Assembly (NCBI GenBank): GCA_015064805.1
Contig: SVRN01000011.1
Span: 1-60,859 of the forward strand
Source of the DNA: Oscillospiraceae bacterium
GTDB lineage: Bacteria > Bacillota > Clostridia > Oscillospirales > CAG-272
DNA length: 60,859 bases
Direction: 5' to 3'
The notes under the pieces were generated by a model. That model had not been told where the DNA came from. It made no database searches and saw only the letters and a list, made by a program, of their open reading frames with translations. The translations under genes were made by a program, and so were the position numbers. Numbering within the stretch: position 1 is the first letter of the stretch; each line of letters starts with the position of its first letter. Below, piece by piece: positions 28,910-38,093 of the stretch.

Positions 28910-30163
28910 ATGGCACAGATTTTTGATTCCTATACGTACGCTAAAGAGAAATTCGCCGTGATCGGCATTGACACCGACGCTGTGATTGAGCAGGTCAAGA
29001 ATATTCCCATTTCTTTGCATTGCTGGCAGGGCGACGACGTTGGTGGCTTTGACTCGGATATGGCGCTCTCGGGCGGTATCCAGACAACGGGCAATTATCC
29101 CGGCAAGGCCCAAACCCCGGAACAGCTCATGGCCGACATGGACGTGGCCATCAAAAATATCGGCGGCGTTCTCAAGCTCAATCTTCACGCGAGCTACGCG
29201 ATTTTTGCAGATGGTGAATACGCCGATCGCGATGCACTTGAGCCCAAGCATTTCGCTCCCTGGGTGGCCTTTGCTAAGGAAAGAGGCATGGGCATTGATT
29301 TCAATCCCACCTTTTTCTCGCATCCCAAGGCAAGCGAATTTACGCTGTCCTCACCCGACGAGGATATCCGTAAATTCTGGGTGGAGCACGGCAAGTGCTG
29401 TCTGCGCATTTCCGAATATTTTGCCAAGGAAACGGGTATTCCTTGCGTTATGAACATCTGGATCCCCGACGGTTACAAGGATATTCCCGCTGATCGTATC
29501 GCGCCCCGCGCACGCTTTGCTCGCTCGCTGGACGAGATGCTGGCCGAGCCTTATGACCATTCGCTGGTATTCCCGTGCCTTGAATCCAAGGTATTCGGTA
29601 TCGGTCTTGAGTCTTACACCGTTGGCTCTGCCGAGTTCACCCTCAGCTATGCTGCAAAGAAGGGCATCATGCCGCTGATGGATAACGGGCACTACCATCC
29701 CACCGAAATGGTGTCGGATAAGATCTCCTCGCTGCTTTTGTTTAACGAAAAGGTGGCACTTCACGTCACGCGTGCCGTGCGTTGGGACTCTGACCACGTG
29801 GTTCGCCTTGACGATGAAACGCGCGAGATTGCCAAGGAGATCGTAGCCAGCGGACGCATTGGCGACTTTGCTCTGGCGCTGGACTACTTCGACGCCAGCA
29901 TCAACCGCGTAGCCGCATGGATCGTCGGCGCACGCAACTTCCGCAAGGCACTGCTGGAAGCGATGCTGATGCCGCACGATGAATGGAAGAAGCTGCAAAA
30001 CGACGGCCGAATGACCGAGCTGCTTGTCCGTCAGGAGGAGTGGAAGACCTTACCTGCAGGTGAGGTCTGGGCAGAGTTCTGCCGCCGTGCGGGTGTTCCC
30101 GAGGACGGAGCGTGGTTTGATGCCGTCAAGAAATATGAGCAAGACGTACAGCTTGCCCGCTGA
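28910..30163 (+). CDS. rhaA: L-rhamnose isomerase
   Basis: A 417-residue metal-dependent isomerase converting L-rhamnose to L-rhamnulose. ISLHCWQGDDVGGF, LKLNLHASYAI, MGIDFNPTFFSHPKA, CLESKVFGIGLESYTVGS and VRWDSDHVV match RhaA. GTGAGGAAATACAT precedes the ATG. The operon has no transporter or mutarotase in view, so rhamnose uptake must be encoded elsewhere. Confidence 0.96.
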   Translation: MAQIFDSYTYAKEKFAVIGIDTDAVIEQVKNIPISLHCWQGDDVGGFDSDMALSGGIQTTGNYPGKAQTPEQLMADMDVAIKNIGGVLKLNLHASYAIFADGEYADRDALEPKHFAPWVAFAKERGMGIDFNPTFFSHPKASEFTLSSPDEDIRKFWVEHGKCCLRISEYFAKETGIPCVMNIWIPDGYKDIPADRIAPRARFARSLDEMLAEPYDHSLVFPCLESKVFGIGLESYTVGSAEFTLSYAAKKGIMPLMDNGHYHPTEMVSDKISSLLLFNEKVALHVTRAVRWDSDHVVRLDDETREIAKEIVASGRIGDFALALDYFDASINRVAAWIVGARNFRKALLEAMLMPHDEWKKLQNDGRMTELLVRQEEWKTLPAGEVWAEFCRRAGVPEDGAWFDAVKKYEQDVQLAR

Positions 30164-30183
30164 TTGTTAAAGGAGAGAAAACG

Positions 30184-31005
30184 ATGGAAGTTTTACAAGC
30201 AAAATTCGTCCGTCAGTTTGTTGAAATGGCAAACGACGGCTATACTCACGGATATCACGAACGCAACGGCGGTAATCTTTCTTACTGGATCCTGCCCGAA
30301 GAGATTGAGCAGATTCGCTCGCAGCTCTTCCCAAGCCGCCCCTGGATGGACATCGGCACCGAGGTCCCTGAGCTGGCAGGTGAGTATTTTCTCGTCAGCG
30401 GCACGGGCTGTTTCTTCCGCCACATCAAGGATGATACGGTCAACACCTGCGGTATCATCGAGGTCGATTCTACAGGCGAGAAGTTCCGCATCCTCTGGGG
30501 CTTTGAAAGCGGCGGTCGCCCGACGAGTGAATTGCCCGCCCACCTGATGAACCATGCGGTCAAAAAGGGAACGACGGGAGGCAAAAACCGTGTCATTTAC
30601 CACAGCCACCCCGTCAATCTTATCGCGCTGACCTTTCTTCTGCCCCTCAACGACGCCGCATTTACCAAGGAGCTGTGGCAAATGATGACAGAGTGTCCCG
30701 TCATTTTCCCCGACGGTATCGGCGTGCTGCCTTGGATGGTTCCCGGGCAGAAAGAGATTGCCGTAGCCACCTCCAAGAAAATGAAGGACTACAACGCCGT
30801 TGTCTGGGCTCACCACGGAATCTTCGTGTCGGGCACGACCTTTGACGAAGCCTTTGGTCTTTGCCATACCATCGAAAAGAGCGCCGAGGTTGCCGTCAAG
30901 GTACGCTCCATTTCGCACAGCAAGCTGCAGACCATCACTCGTCCCATGCTGCGCGAACTGGCAGCCGCATTTAAGATCAAGTTAGCTGAAATTTTTATGA
31001 GATAA
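30184..31005 (+). CDS. rhaD: Rhamnulose-1-phosphate aldolase
   Basis: A 273-residue class II aldolase cleaving L-rhamnulose 1-phosphate to lactaldehyde and dihydroxyacetone phosphate. HERNGGNLSYW, YFLVSGTGCFFR, the zinc histidines in YHSHPVN and in WAHHGIF are visible. AAAGGAG precedes the start. It ends the rha operon before a strong terminator. Confidence 0.95.
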   Translation: MEVLQAKFVRQFVEMANDGYTHGYHERNGGNLSYWILPEEIEQIRSQLFPSRPWMDIGTEVPELAGEYFLVSGTGCFFRHIKDDTVNTCGIIEVDSTGEKFRILWGFESGGRPTSELPAHLMNHAVKKGTTGGKNRVIYHSHPVNLIALTFLLPLNDAAFTKELWQMMTECPVIFPDGIGVLPWMVPGQKEIAVATSKKMKDYNAVVWAHHGIFVSGTTFDEAFGLCHTIEKSAEVAVKVRSISHSKLQTITRPMLRELAAAFKIKLAEIFMR

Positions 31006-31029
31006 TAGAATTCGCCTTACGGCTAATTC

Positions 31030-31061
31030 AAAAGAACCACCGCTGTGCGGTGGTTCTTTTG
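31030..31061. terminator. Bidirectional terminator between rhaD and the flippase
   Basis: A 14-bp stem (AAAAGAACCACCGC 31030-31043 with GCGGTGGTTCTTTT 31047-31060) symmetric in A/T flanks. It serves convergent genes. A smaller hairpin with a TTAC loop precedes it at about 31009-31030. Confidence 0.9.
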
Positions 31062-31078
31062 CTTCAGCTTTCCGTTTA

Positions 31079-32641
31079 CTATTTTCCCATAAAAAAGCTC
31101 CCGATCCACCGTATCTGTTCTTGCCTAACAGCACCCAACAAAACCGAAAATAAGCCATATAGAAGAACAGAAAACACTACGAGCACTACTATAGCACCTC
31201 GGTGCCCCACGGGCGCCAGGGAGGCGGGAATCAAGACGTAGAGAAGGCGCGTGAGCGAGGTCGCCGCTACGACGGATAATAATGGAGTGGCAACCCAGCG
31301 CATGATCATGGGGCGCAGATGACTGATATTGAGCAAACGAACGATACTAAGCGCGGCATTGAGAAGTTCGGTGACGTAAATGGTGATAATATAACCCATG
31401 ACACCGAACGAGGGAATAAGCAGCCAGACCGAGAGAACCGAAATCGAGGCGTCAATGATATTCACTTTCATGGAATAGACCTGCTCTCCCATTCCCTTAA
31501 GCATTGCGTCCGTAGCGCTGTCTAGATACATAATGGGAATCAGCGGCGCTAAAAGGCGAATATATTCTGCCGCTTCGCGGCTGTCGTACAACGTCGTACC
31601 AAGCTCGTACGAAAATGCGATCATGATTCCCGACACGCCGATCGCGTAAAGAAGCGTCAAAGAGAATACACGTCCCATCATATAACGTATACGAGTATGC
31701 TCATCTCTGACGTGAGCCTCCGTTATTTCGGGGATCAAAAGTCCCGCAAACGCGCCAAGCAACGCTCCCGGAAACAATACGACGGGAAGCGCCATACTGT
31801 GCACCGTACCGTATGAGGCGAGCGAATCACTGTGACTGTGTCCAAACCGTTGAAGACCAAGGGGAATGAGCATATGCTCAAGTGTGATCAGACCGGAGCG
31901 CGCGTAGGCGGCGATGGCTACGGGAAGGGTGATGGCAAGCAGCTTGCGTCCGACGGAGCGATAGGTGGGCAAGGTGGCGTTAGCGGCAGGTATGGAAAAG
32001 TGGCGGCGACGGTCATCTCTATACAGCCAGAACAAGGCACATCCCGAGAAAATATCCGCAATGGCGCTACTCAATGCCAAGGCAAGAAGCGCTGATTCGA
32101 GCCCATGTGAAGCCATACGATTAAGCAAAAAAAGAGTGCACCCGATGCGAAGGATTTCCTCAAGGACTTGTATACCCGCACTTTTATAGACGCGGCGAAC
32201 GGCGACAAAATACCCCGAAAGGCAGGAAGCGAGCGAAATGAAGGGAAGGGTGACGGCCATGATACGAAGCGAGGGCAGGGTGCGTAGATCTCTTAGCCAA
32301 AAACGCCCGATCAAAGGAGCGCCGAAGAATAACATCAGGCAAGAAAAAAGGCCAAATACAAGAGCATGCGCGATTGCACATTGAAGCGTGCGGTGAATAA
32401 AAGGCGCATCTTGCTTTCCCAAGCCTTCCGAAACCAGGCGCGTACATCCCAGTTGGATTCCGGAAAGTGCCAGCGTAATGGCAAAACCGCCAACGCCGCT
32501 GATCAACGAGGAAACGCCAACTGCCTCCGCGCCGATCCTGGACGCGATGATTACTTGCGCGCTGACGCCAACGGAGCGAAGCAGCATAGAAACCCCCGTC
32601 ATCAGCAATGCTTGCCACAAAAAACGACGTTTATTTTGCAT
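31079..32641 (-). CDS. MATE/SpoVB-like flippase
   Basis: A 520-residue protein with about 12-14 membrane helices. RSVGVSAQVIIASRIGAEAVG and a conserved GIQLGCTRLVSEGLG are typical of the SpoVB/polysaccharide-exporter branch of the MOP superfamily. It may flip lipid-linked precursors during spore or wall synthesis. The start at 32641 has GGGGGAAAAC just upstream; a longer frame to 32710 has none. It is a single-gene minus unit and not closely similar by eye to the flippase at 22213. Confidence 0.8.
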   Translation of the reverse strand: MQNKRRFLWQALLMTGVSMLLRSVGVSAQVIIASRIGAEAVGVSSLISGVGGFAITLALSGIQLGCTRLVSEGLGKQDAPFIHRTLQCAIAHALVFGLFSCLMLFFGAPLIGRFWLRDLRTLPSLRIMAVTLPFISLASCLSGYFVAVRRVYKSAGIQVLEEILRIGCTLFLLNRMASHGLESALLALALSSAIADIFSGCALFWLYRDDRRRHFSIPAANATLPTYRSVGRKLLAITLPVAIAAYARSGLITLEHMLIPLGLQRFGHSHSDSLASYGTVHSMALPVVLFPGALLGAFAGLLIPEITEAHVRDEHTRIRYMMGRVFSLTLLYAIGVSGIMIAFSYELGTTLYDSREAAEYIRLLAPLIPIMYLDSATDAMLKGMGEQVYSMKVNIIDASISVLSVWLLIPSFGVMGYIITIYVTELLNAALSIVRLLNISHLRPMIMRWVATPLLSVVAATSLTRLLYVLIPASLAPVGHRGAIVVLVVFSVLLYGLFSVLLGAVRQEQIRWIGSFFMGK

Positions 32642-32798
32642 GTTTTCCCCCAATCGTTCCCATACTGTCAAAAATATATGGAATTCTAGAGAAGCGTAGA
32701 ACGGTAGCAACGATTATGTAAGAGGGTTTTGTTAATTGTGACGGATAGCATAAAAGAAATTATTAAGAAAATTATGAAAATTTTTCTTAAAGTTATAG

Positions 32799-32830
32799 TT
32801 GACAAAAAGAGGGTGTTGCAGTATTATAAT
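32799..32830 (+). promoter_or_regulatory. Rubredoxin promoter
   Basis: TTGACA (32799-32804) with TATTAT 17 bases on (32822-32827) or TATAAT 20 bases on (32825-32830). Confidence 0.7.
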
Positions 32831-32859
32831 TATGCAATTACATTTCAAGGAGAATTACC

Positions 32860-33054
32860 ATGAAGACCTTACACGTTTGTCAGTTGTGTGGATATGAATA
32901 TAACCCTCGTTTGGGTGATGTAGATAATGATATCGAGCCCGGAACAGATTTTGAGGACATTTCGTCCGACTGGACCTGCCCTTTGTGCGGCGCAGGAAAA
33001 GACGACTTCGAATGCGTAGTATCCGACGAGGATGACGACGAGGATTACGAATAA
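32860..33054 (+). CDS. Rubredoxin-like protein
   Basis: A 64-residue iron protein with cysteines 7, 10, 40 and 43 (CQLCGY and [12 protein letters not shown]), the rubredoxin Fe(Cys)4 arrangement. The C-terminal tail is very acidic (DEDDDEDYE). It carries electrons in anaerobes, often for oxygen or peroxide detoxification. It is monocistronic between its own promoter and terminator, so its partner is not evident. Confidence 0.93.
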   Translation: MKTLHVCQLCGYEYNPRLGDVDNDIEPGTDFEDISSDWTCPLCGAGKDDFECVVSDEDDDEDYE

Positions 33055-33063
33055 TTAGTTGAG

Positions 33064-33091
33064 AAAAGCGGAGACACTCGTCTCCGCTTTT
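33064..33091 (+). terminator. Terminator after rubredoxin
   Basis: AAAAGCGGAGAC (33064-33075) pairs with GTCTCCGCTTTT (33080-33091). Confidence 0.9.
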
Positions 33092-33115
33092 GCATTGCAA
33101 TTTGCAGTCGACGCC

Positions 33116-33145
33116 TTGACAAGCAGACAGAAAAAATGGTATACT
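33116..33145 (+). promoter_or_regulatory. polA promoter
   Basis: TTGACA (33116-33121), an 18-base spacer and TATACT (33140-33145). Confidence 0.8.
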
Positions 33146-33200
33146 AATAGCAATCAAAGACAGTGCTGAAAAGTTCATTGTCAGAAAGCGGTAATGAAGC

Positions 33201-35759
33201 ATGAATGAAAAAAAAGTCCTTGTAATCGACGGAAACAGTATACTGAACCGCGCTTTTTACGGCATTCGCGCACTTTCAACGCGCGACGGTCAGCCGACCA
33301 ATGCCATCTATGGTTTGATCAACATTGTCAGCCGTCATTTTGACGCGATATCTCCCGACGTGGCCGTCATGGCTTTTGACTTGAAAGCACCGACCTTTCG
33401 TCACAAAATGTACGACGAATATAAAGCAGGCCGTCGTTCCGCGCCCGAGGAGCTGCTTGCCCAGTTTGACCTGGCCAAGCAATGTGCGCGCGCTCTCGGC
33501 TTCCACGTGCTGGAAATGGAGGGCTATGAGGCCGACGATATTCTCGGCACCATTGCCGCCCGTGCTACCCATCTTGGTATGGATTGTTACGTTGTTACGG
33601 GCGACCGTGATGCGCTGCAGCTGATCGATCCGCACGTGCATATTTTGCTTGCTACGAATAACGACACCATCGACTATACCGAGCAGGTATTTTTTGAAAA
33701 ATACGGCGTTATGCCCTCCCAGTTCGTTGACGTCAAGGCGCTCATGGGCGATACGTCCGACCATATCCCCGGCGTTCCCGGAATTGGTGAGAAGACGGCA
33801 CTCAAGCTGATTGCCGATTACGGCTCGCTTGATGGCGTGTACGAAGCTCTGCCCGAGGCAAAGCTGACACCTTCCGTTAAGGCAAAGTTGGAAGCGGGAA
33901 AGGACAGCGCCTATATGTCGCAAAACCTGGCTCGCATCTGCCGTGAGGTTCCGCTGGACGAAACGCTGGAATCTTATCGCACCGAAGGATTGAACCGCCC
34001 GATGGCGCTCTCGTTGTTTACCAGACTTGAATTTTCCGCCTATATCAAGCGCATGGGTCTGACCGAAGCTGACGCCCCCGCTGAAAATTCAGCACCTGCA
34101 TCCGAATCCATCCGTACGATTTCGTGTGACGAGCTCTTCGCTCTCTTCGCTCCCGATGCACCGCTTGGGATAGCGCTGGTCGAAGAGGGAATTGAGCTAT
34201 ACGATGGTAAGACCATCGCCTTACTCCCCTGGGATTGCATTCTGGGGCAAAATAAGGGCGTTTTTGAACGATTTGTTGGTGCGTGTGAGAAAGTGATCTG
34301 CCACGATGCCAAGGCGCTGTATCACGCGTTAGAGGACCGTGGGATTCATTTCAGGAATTGCTATTTTGATACCATGCTGGCAGGCTACGTGATCAACGCC
34401 GGTGACGGTGCGTTTGACGCGCCCCGTCTTTCGCTTTCCTATCTTGGTGAGGTCATGCGCGAGGGCGAATCCTTGGCACGTCTTACCTATCGCTTGTATC
34501 CCGTGCTCGACGCACGAGTAAAGGAAAGCGAGCAGAGCCATATTCTGTATGACGTCGAAATGCCGCTGGCCGCGGTTCTGACCGACATGGAACGCGAGGG
34601 CTTCCGCTTGAATTGTGAAGGAATCGCCGCATACGGTGCACAACTGGATGTTGTCGCCTCCGAGCTAGAGAGCCGTGTCTTCGCATACGCGGGAAAACAA
34701 TTTAATATCAACTCTCCCAAGCAGCTTGGAGAGATCCTCTTTGGTGAGGACGGTCTGCGCCTGCCGGCTCCCAAGAAGACCAAAACAGGCTATTCCACCA
34801 GCGCAGAGGTGCTGGAAAAGCTACGCCCGTATCATCCCATCATCGAAGATATCCTGGATTACCGTCAGGTGACCAAGCTCAAGAGCACCTACGTCGACGG
34901 CCTTTTGCGCGTGGTAGATGAAAACGGGCAGGTTCACACGACCTTCAAGCAGACGGGGACTGCCACGGGGCGTCTGTCCTCGGCTGAGCCGAATCTGCAG
35001 AATATTCCCATCCGAACCGAGCTCGGCAGGGAGTTACGCCGCTTCTTCATTCCCAGCAAGCCGGGCTATCTGTTGATCGACGCCGACTATTCTCAAATTG
35101 AGCTCAGACTCATGGCCGCGCTGACCGAGGACGAAAACATGTGCCGCGCCTTTCGCGAGGGACACGATATTCACACCTCTACCGCGTCCAAGGTGTTCGG
35201 TGTAGATCCCGAGAACGTTACGATTGAAATGCGCAAGCGCTCCAAGGCGATCAACTTTGGCATTCTGTACGGCATGGGCGATTTCTCGCTTGCCGAGGAT
35301 TTGCACATCTCCCGCAAGCAAGCCAAGGAGTATATCGACAATTATCTGTCCTCCTATCCCAAGATCGACGCTTATCTGACAAATATTAAAAAGACCGCCG
35401 CCGAACAAGGATACGTGACCACCATGCTGGGCCGCCGCCGTTATATTCCTGAGCTGTCCTCTCCCAACAAAATGGTGCAGCATTTTGGCGAGCGCGTAGC
35501 TATGAACAGTCCCATCCAGGGCTCAGCCGCCGATATTATCAAGCTGGCGATGATCGCCGTTCATCGCCGCCTGAAGGAAAGCGGCATGGATGCCAAGCTC
35601 ATTCTGCAGGTGCATGATGAATTGCTCATCGAGGCAAATGCCAATTGTAAAGACGAAGCGCTGACACTGCTTCGAGAAGAAATGGAAAATGCCGTAAAGC
35701 TGTGCGTCCCGCTGGACGTCAGCGTTGCCGTGGGCGACAACTGGTACGACGCGAAATAA
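33201..35759 (+). CDS. polA: DNA polymerase I
   Basis: An 852-residue repair and Okazaki-fragment polymerase. The 5' nuclease domain (about 1-290) has VIDGNSILNRAFYG and GDTSDHIPGVPGIGEKTA. The middle domain lacks the DxE and other acidic residues of a 3'-5' exonuclease, so proofreading is probably inactive, as in Bacillus Pol I. The polymerase domain keeps motif A (DADYSQIELRLMAAL), motif B (RKRSKAINFGILYGMG) and motif C (QVHDELLIEA). It has its own promoter and terminator. Confidence 0.98.
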   Translation: MNEKKVLVIDGNSILNRAFYGIRALSTRDGQPTNAIYGLINIVSRHFDAISPDVAVMAFDLKAPTFRHKMYDEYKAGRRSAPEELLAQFDLAKQCARALGFHVLEMEGYEADDILGTIAARATHLGMDCYVVTGDRDALQLIDPHVHILLATNNDTIDYTEQVFFEKYGVMPSQFVDVKALMGDTSDHIPGVPGIGEKTALKLIADYGSLDGVYEALPEAKLTPSVKAKLEAGKDSAYMSQNLARICREVPLDETLESYRTEGLNRPMALSLFTRLEFSAYIKRMGLTEADAPAENSAPASESIRTISCDELFALFAPDAPLGIALVEEGIELYDGKTIALLPWDCILGQNKGVFERFVGACEKVICHDAKALYHALEDRGIHFRNCYFDTMLAGYVINAGDGAFDAPRLSLSYLGEVMREGESLARLTYRLYPVLDARVKESEQSHILYDVEMPLAAVLTDMEREGFRLNCEGIAAYGAQLDVVASELESRVFAYAGKQFNINSPKQLGEILFGEDGLRLPAPKKTKTGYSTSAEVLEKLRPYHPIIEDILDYRQVTKLKSTYVDGLLRVVDENGQVHTTFKQTGTATGRLSSAEPNLQNIPIRTELGRELRRFFIPSKPGYLLIDADYSQIELRLMAALTEDENMCRAFREGHDIHTSTASKVFGVDPENVTIEMRKRSKAINFGILYGMGDFSLAEDLHISRKQAKEYIDNYLSSYPKIDAYLTNIKKTAAEQGYVTTMLGRRRYIPELSSPNKMVQHFGERVAMNSPIQGSAADIIKLAMIAVHRRLKESGMDAKLILQVHDELLIEANANCKDEALTLLREEMENAVKLCVPLDVSVAVGDNWYDAK

Positions 35760-35763
35760 AGAA

Positions 35764-35797
35764 CAAAAGCAAGGTACATTTACGTATCTTGCTTTTG
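35764..35797. terminator. Terminator between polA and the FlaR-like gene
   Basis: AAAAGCAAGGTAC pairs with GTATCTTGCTTTT around a short loop. It is A/T symmetric and can serve both convergent genes. Confidence 0.85.
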
Positions 35798-36304
35798 CTT
35801 TATCGTATTCAAATATTTCTTCACTTGTCGACGATTGCGGAAGATCACGACCGTCTTGCCGTTTTTTTCAGCTTCCTCCAACAGAGCGTAATAGCGTTTT
35901 CGATGCGCCTTGTTAAAGCCGAGAATACTTTTGTAAAAGGACAAGCTGAAACGCTCGCGGCAATTACCGCCCATATCGTCGCGCACGCGGCCGAGATTGG
36001 TCAGAACCCGCCACGTCACGCCCCAAAGACAGCGAAGCGTGGAAAAATCGAAGTAGAAGACCGTATCGCAGTATGATAAACGAAGGGGGATGGTGCGGTT
36101 GTAGTTACCATCGATGATCCAGGCATCCTTGGTCAGTTCTTGCTGCAAAAGCGCATCGAACTCCTCCCGCGCTCTCGTCTGCCAGTTGCCGTACCAGAGG
36201 AGCCGATCAAGATGAACGAGAGGGAGGTTGGTGATGGTTGCCAACTGCTTGGAAAAGGTTGATTTTCCGCTGCCGTTACCACCGATGACAATGACTTTCT
36301 TCAT
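35780..36304 (-). CDS. P-loop kinase-like protein (FlaR/topology-modulation family)
   Basis: A 174-residue adenylate-kinase-fold protein. Walker A is GGNGSGKST (8-16). LPLVHLDRLLWYGNW and WIIDGNYNRTIPLRL match proteins annotated as DNA topology modulation FlaR, whose real substrate is unknown to me. The last codons overlap the polA terminator. The ATG at 36304 has GGGAGGAATAACG upstream. It lies 18 bases after the acetyltransferase stop and is probably co-transcribed with it. Confidence 0.8.
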   Translation of the reverse strand: MKKVIVIGGNGSGKSTFSKQLATITNLPLVHLDRLLWYGNWQTRAREEFDALLQQELTKDAWIIDGNYNRTIPLRLSYCDTVFYFDFSTLRCLWGVTWRVLTNLGRVRDDMGGNCRERFSLSFYKSILGFNKAHRKRYYALLEEAEKNGKTVVIFRNRRQVKKYLNTIKQKQDT

Positions 36305-36322
36305 CGTTATTCCTCCCTGTGA

Positions 36323-36778
36323 TTACAGAGTATGAACGTACATACGGCTCATTTCTTCCTCGCCGTCACCTTGGACCATGCAGAGAAATTCCCAACCGTA
36401 TCGCTCGTAAAACGAGGTGTGATCGGTCAGAAGATAGAGCTTGTCAAGCCCCGCCGCTTTCATGTCCTTACAAACGGTGTTCAATAGCTTGCCTGCAATA
36501 CCTTGACCACGGACGTCGGGCTCGACGAACAAAGCACATACGTTTGGCGTAAGGTCGGGACGGTTGTGAAAGTCGTTTTCGATGACACCGACACCACCGA
36601 CGATGCGGTCATTCTGCATAGCAACGTACCAAGAGGGAACCGCGCTTTTCGTTTCAAGGCATTCTGTCATGCTGTTCTGATAGGCTTCAAGAGGAATGCC
36701 CCATTTTTCATAGAACCAGGTGGCCATGCTATCTTTCATGGTCGGATTGTTACTCAAGGAAATAATAGTGCAGTTCAT
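36323..36778 (-). CDS. GNAT N-acetyltransferase
   Basis: A 151-residue acetyltransferase of the GNAT fold. The acetyl-CoA site V-x-x-x-x-R-G-Q-G-I-A is visible in FVEPDVRGQGIAGKLL, followed by LYLLTDHTSFYERYGWEF. Substrate is unknown. The ATG at 36778 is preceded by GGGGTGA; a GTG at 36787 is possible. Confidence 0.85.
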   Translation of the reverse strand: MNCTIISLSNNPTMKDSMATWFYEKWGIPLEAYQNSMTECLETKSAVPSWYVAMQNDRIVGGVGVIENDFHNRPDLTPNVCALFVEPDVRGQGIAGKLLNTVCKDMKAAGLDKLYLLTDHTSFYERYGWEFLCMVQGDGEEEMSRMYVHTL

Positions 36779-36840
36779 TTTAGTCACCCCAATATATCGA
36801 AATAAAAAGATGAGAATATGTAAGGATTCGGACCATAGCC

Positions 36841-36912
36841 CTCAGCGCGATGCGCTGAGCGCACAAGATTTGCCTTGATGGCTGAACGCCATCATTTCGG
36901 CTTACGCCGAAA
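36841..36912. repeat. Three short hairpins in a row
   Basis: CTCAGCGC/GCGCTGAG (36841-36859), GATGGC/GCCATC (36877-36893) and TTTCGGC/GCCGAAA with a TTAC loop (36895-36912) follow each other between the acetyltransferase and the tRNA terminator. They have no T-runs and resemble small palindromic intergenic repeats. Confidence 0.55.
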
Positions 36913-36953
36913 CTGGCAAACTTGCGTTCGCTGACCTCGTCCGACCGGTTCAC

Positions 36954-36993
36954 CAACACAAAAGGCACCACGAGTGTGGTGCCTTTTGTGTTG
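36954..36993 (-). terminator. Terminator of tRNA-Tyr
   Basis: A perfect 18-bp stem (36954-36971 with 36976-36993) directly downstream of the tRNA on the minus strand, containing the run CCTTTTGTG. It overlaps the tRNA 3' CCA by two bases. Confidence 0.85.
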
Positions 36994-37076
36994 GTGGGAG
37001 CGGGTGGATTCGGACCACCGAAGTCAGTGACAACAGATTTACAGTCTGCCCCCTTTGGCCGCTCGGGAACGCTCCC
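36992..37076 (-). tRNA. tRNA-Tyr (GTA)
   Basis: An 85-base class II tRNA. Acceptor arms GGGAGCG and CGCTCCC pair perfectly, the discriminator is A and CCA is encoded. The anticodon loop CTGTAAA carries GTA. There is a long variable arm and a T-arm with GGTCCGAATCC. Confidence 0.97.
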
Positions 37077-37098
37077 ATGTTGTTTCACAACGCTATGT

Positions 37099-37127
37099 AT
37101 TATACCAAATGTAACGCGATTTGTCAA
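37099..37127 (-). promoter_or_regulatory. tRNA-Tyr promoter
   Basis: The minus strand reads TTGACA (37122-37127), 17 bases, TATAAT (37099-37104), 22 bases before the mature tRNA 5' end. Confidence 0.93.
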
Positions 37128-37195
37128 TACCTTTTTCAAATATTTTTCATCAAAATTTTTATTATTTTTTTAGCACTCAAAAACGGACGAAAGGG

Positions 37196-37224
37196 TAGAC
37201 AAAAAGTACAAAAAGTGATACAAT
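37196..37224 (+). promoter_or_regulatory. Promoter of the phosphoesterase operon
   Basis: TAGACA (37196-37201), 17 bases, TACAAT (37219-37224). Confidence 0.7.
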
Positions 37225-37256
37225 GTCATCAACAAGACTACTCAAGGAGAATTGTT

Positions 37257-38093
37257 ATGTCGAGAATTATCATTACCTCCGATCTGCATTACTGCGAGCC
37301 CGTATGGTACGCGGTAACGAGCGAGGACCGCATGGGTAGAATGATCCGCGATCTGCGCGCGGAATATGAAAAAGAGCCGTTTGACATGATGCTCATGCTG
37401 GGCGACTATTCGCTGGATTTCTGGGTAGTTCCGCCTTATGGTTCGGTTCTCAACCGCGGCCTATCCTATACGGAAAAGTTCATGCAGGACGTGTATCCTC
37501 ACCTGCCTCCTTGCCCCAAGTACATGATCGCGGGCAACCACGAGCAGTACGGTAACGAAAACTGGAAGCGTATTACGGGGCACGAGCGCCGCATGACCGT
37601 TCCTTACGGTGAATATCTGTTTATCATTCTGGACAATTTCGGCGGTGATCTTGATCCGACCGAAAACAGCGACGGTACCTACACCCAAAGCGATCTTACT
37701 TACATTCACGAGCAAATGGCAGCACATCCCGACAAAAAAGTATTCCTGTGTGCTCACGATTTCAACATGGAAAAGGAGCCTCCCGAATTTTGTGAATTCT
37801 TGAAAACGGAGGATCGCGTCATCTGCCTGTTCGCAGGGCACACCCACCGCTCCGAGATTATTGATCTTGGCGAAGCGTGCGGTCACAAATGCCTTGTTCG
37901 TGACGGTCAATTCTCCTATTCGCGCGATATTGAGAACAGCCGCTGGGGGTGGCGCGAGCTTTGCTTTAACGACGACGGCAGCGTTACGACGGCCTACATC
38001 ACGCCCGACAGCGATATGCTGTTGAACAACGAGATGAGCCATCACGTCGGCGGCAGACAAGACGCCATGACGCTGATCGAGGCGACTAAATGA
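37257..38093 (+). CDS. Metallophosphoesterase
   Basis: A 278-residue calcineurin-like phosphoesterase. The metal motifs are in order: SDLHY (Asp and His), GDYSLD, GNHEQYG, AHDFN and GHTHRSE. Substrate is unknown. AAGGAG precedes the ATG at 37257; the longer open frame upstream crosses the promoter and was not used. It overlaps the next gene by 4 bases (ATGA). Confidence 0.9.
   Translation: MSRIIITSDLHYCEPVWYAVTSEDRMGRMIRDLRAEYEKEPFDMMLMLGDYSLDFWVVPPYGSVLNRGLSYTEKFMQDVYPHLPPCPKYMIAGNHEQYGNENWKRITGHERRMTVPYGEYLFIILDNFGGDLDPTENSDGTYTQSDLTYIHEQMAAHPDKKVFLCAHDFNMEKEPPEFCEFLKTEDRVICLFAGHTHRSEIIDLGEACGHKCLVRDGQFSYSRDIENSRWGWRELCFNDDGSVTTAYITPDSDMLLNNEMSHHVGGRQDAMTLIEATK

Noticed and set aside
31079-32641. 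Duplicate of the flippase at 22213
   Set aside because: Both are MOP-superfamily proteins but their N-termini and motifs differ, so they are distant paralogues and not a recent duplication.
36780-37139. Minus-strand open frame of 119 codons
   Set aside because: It runs through tRNA-Tyr and its terminator and encodes no recognisable protein.
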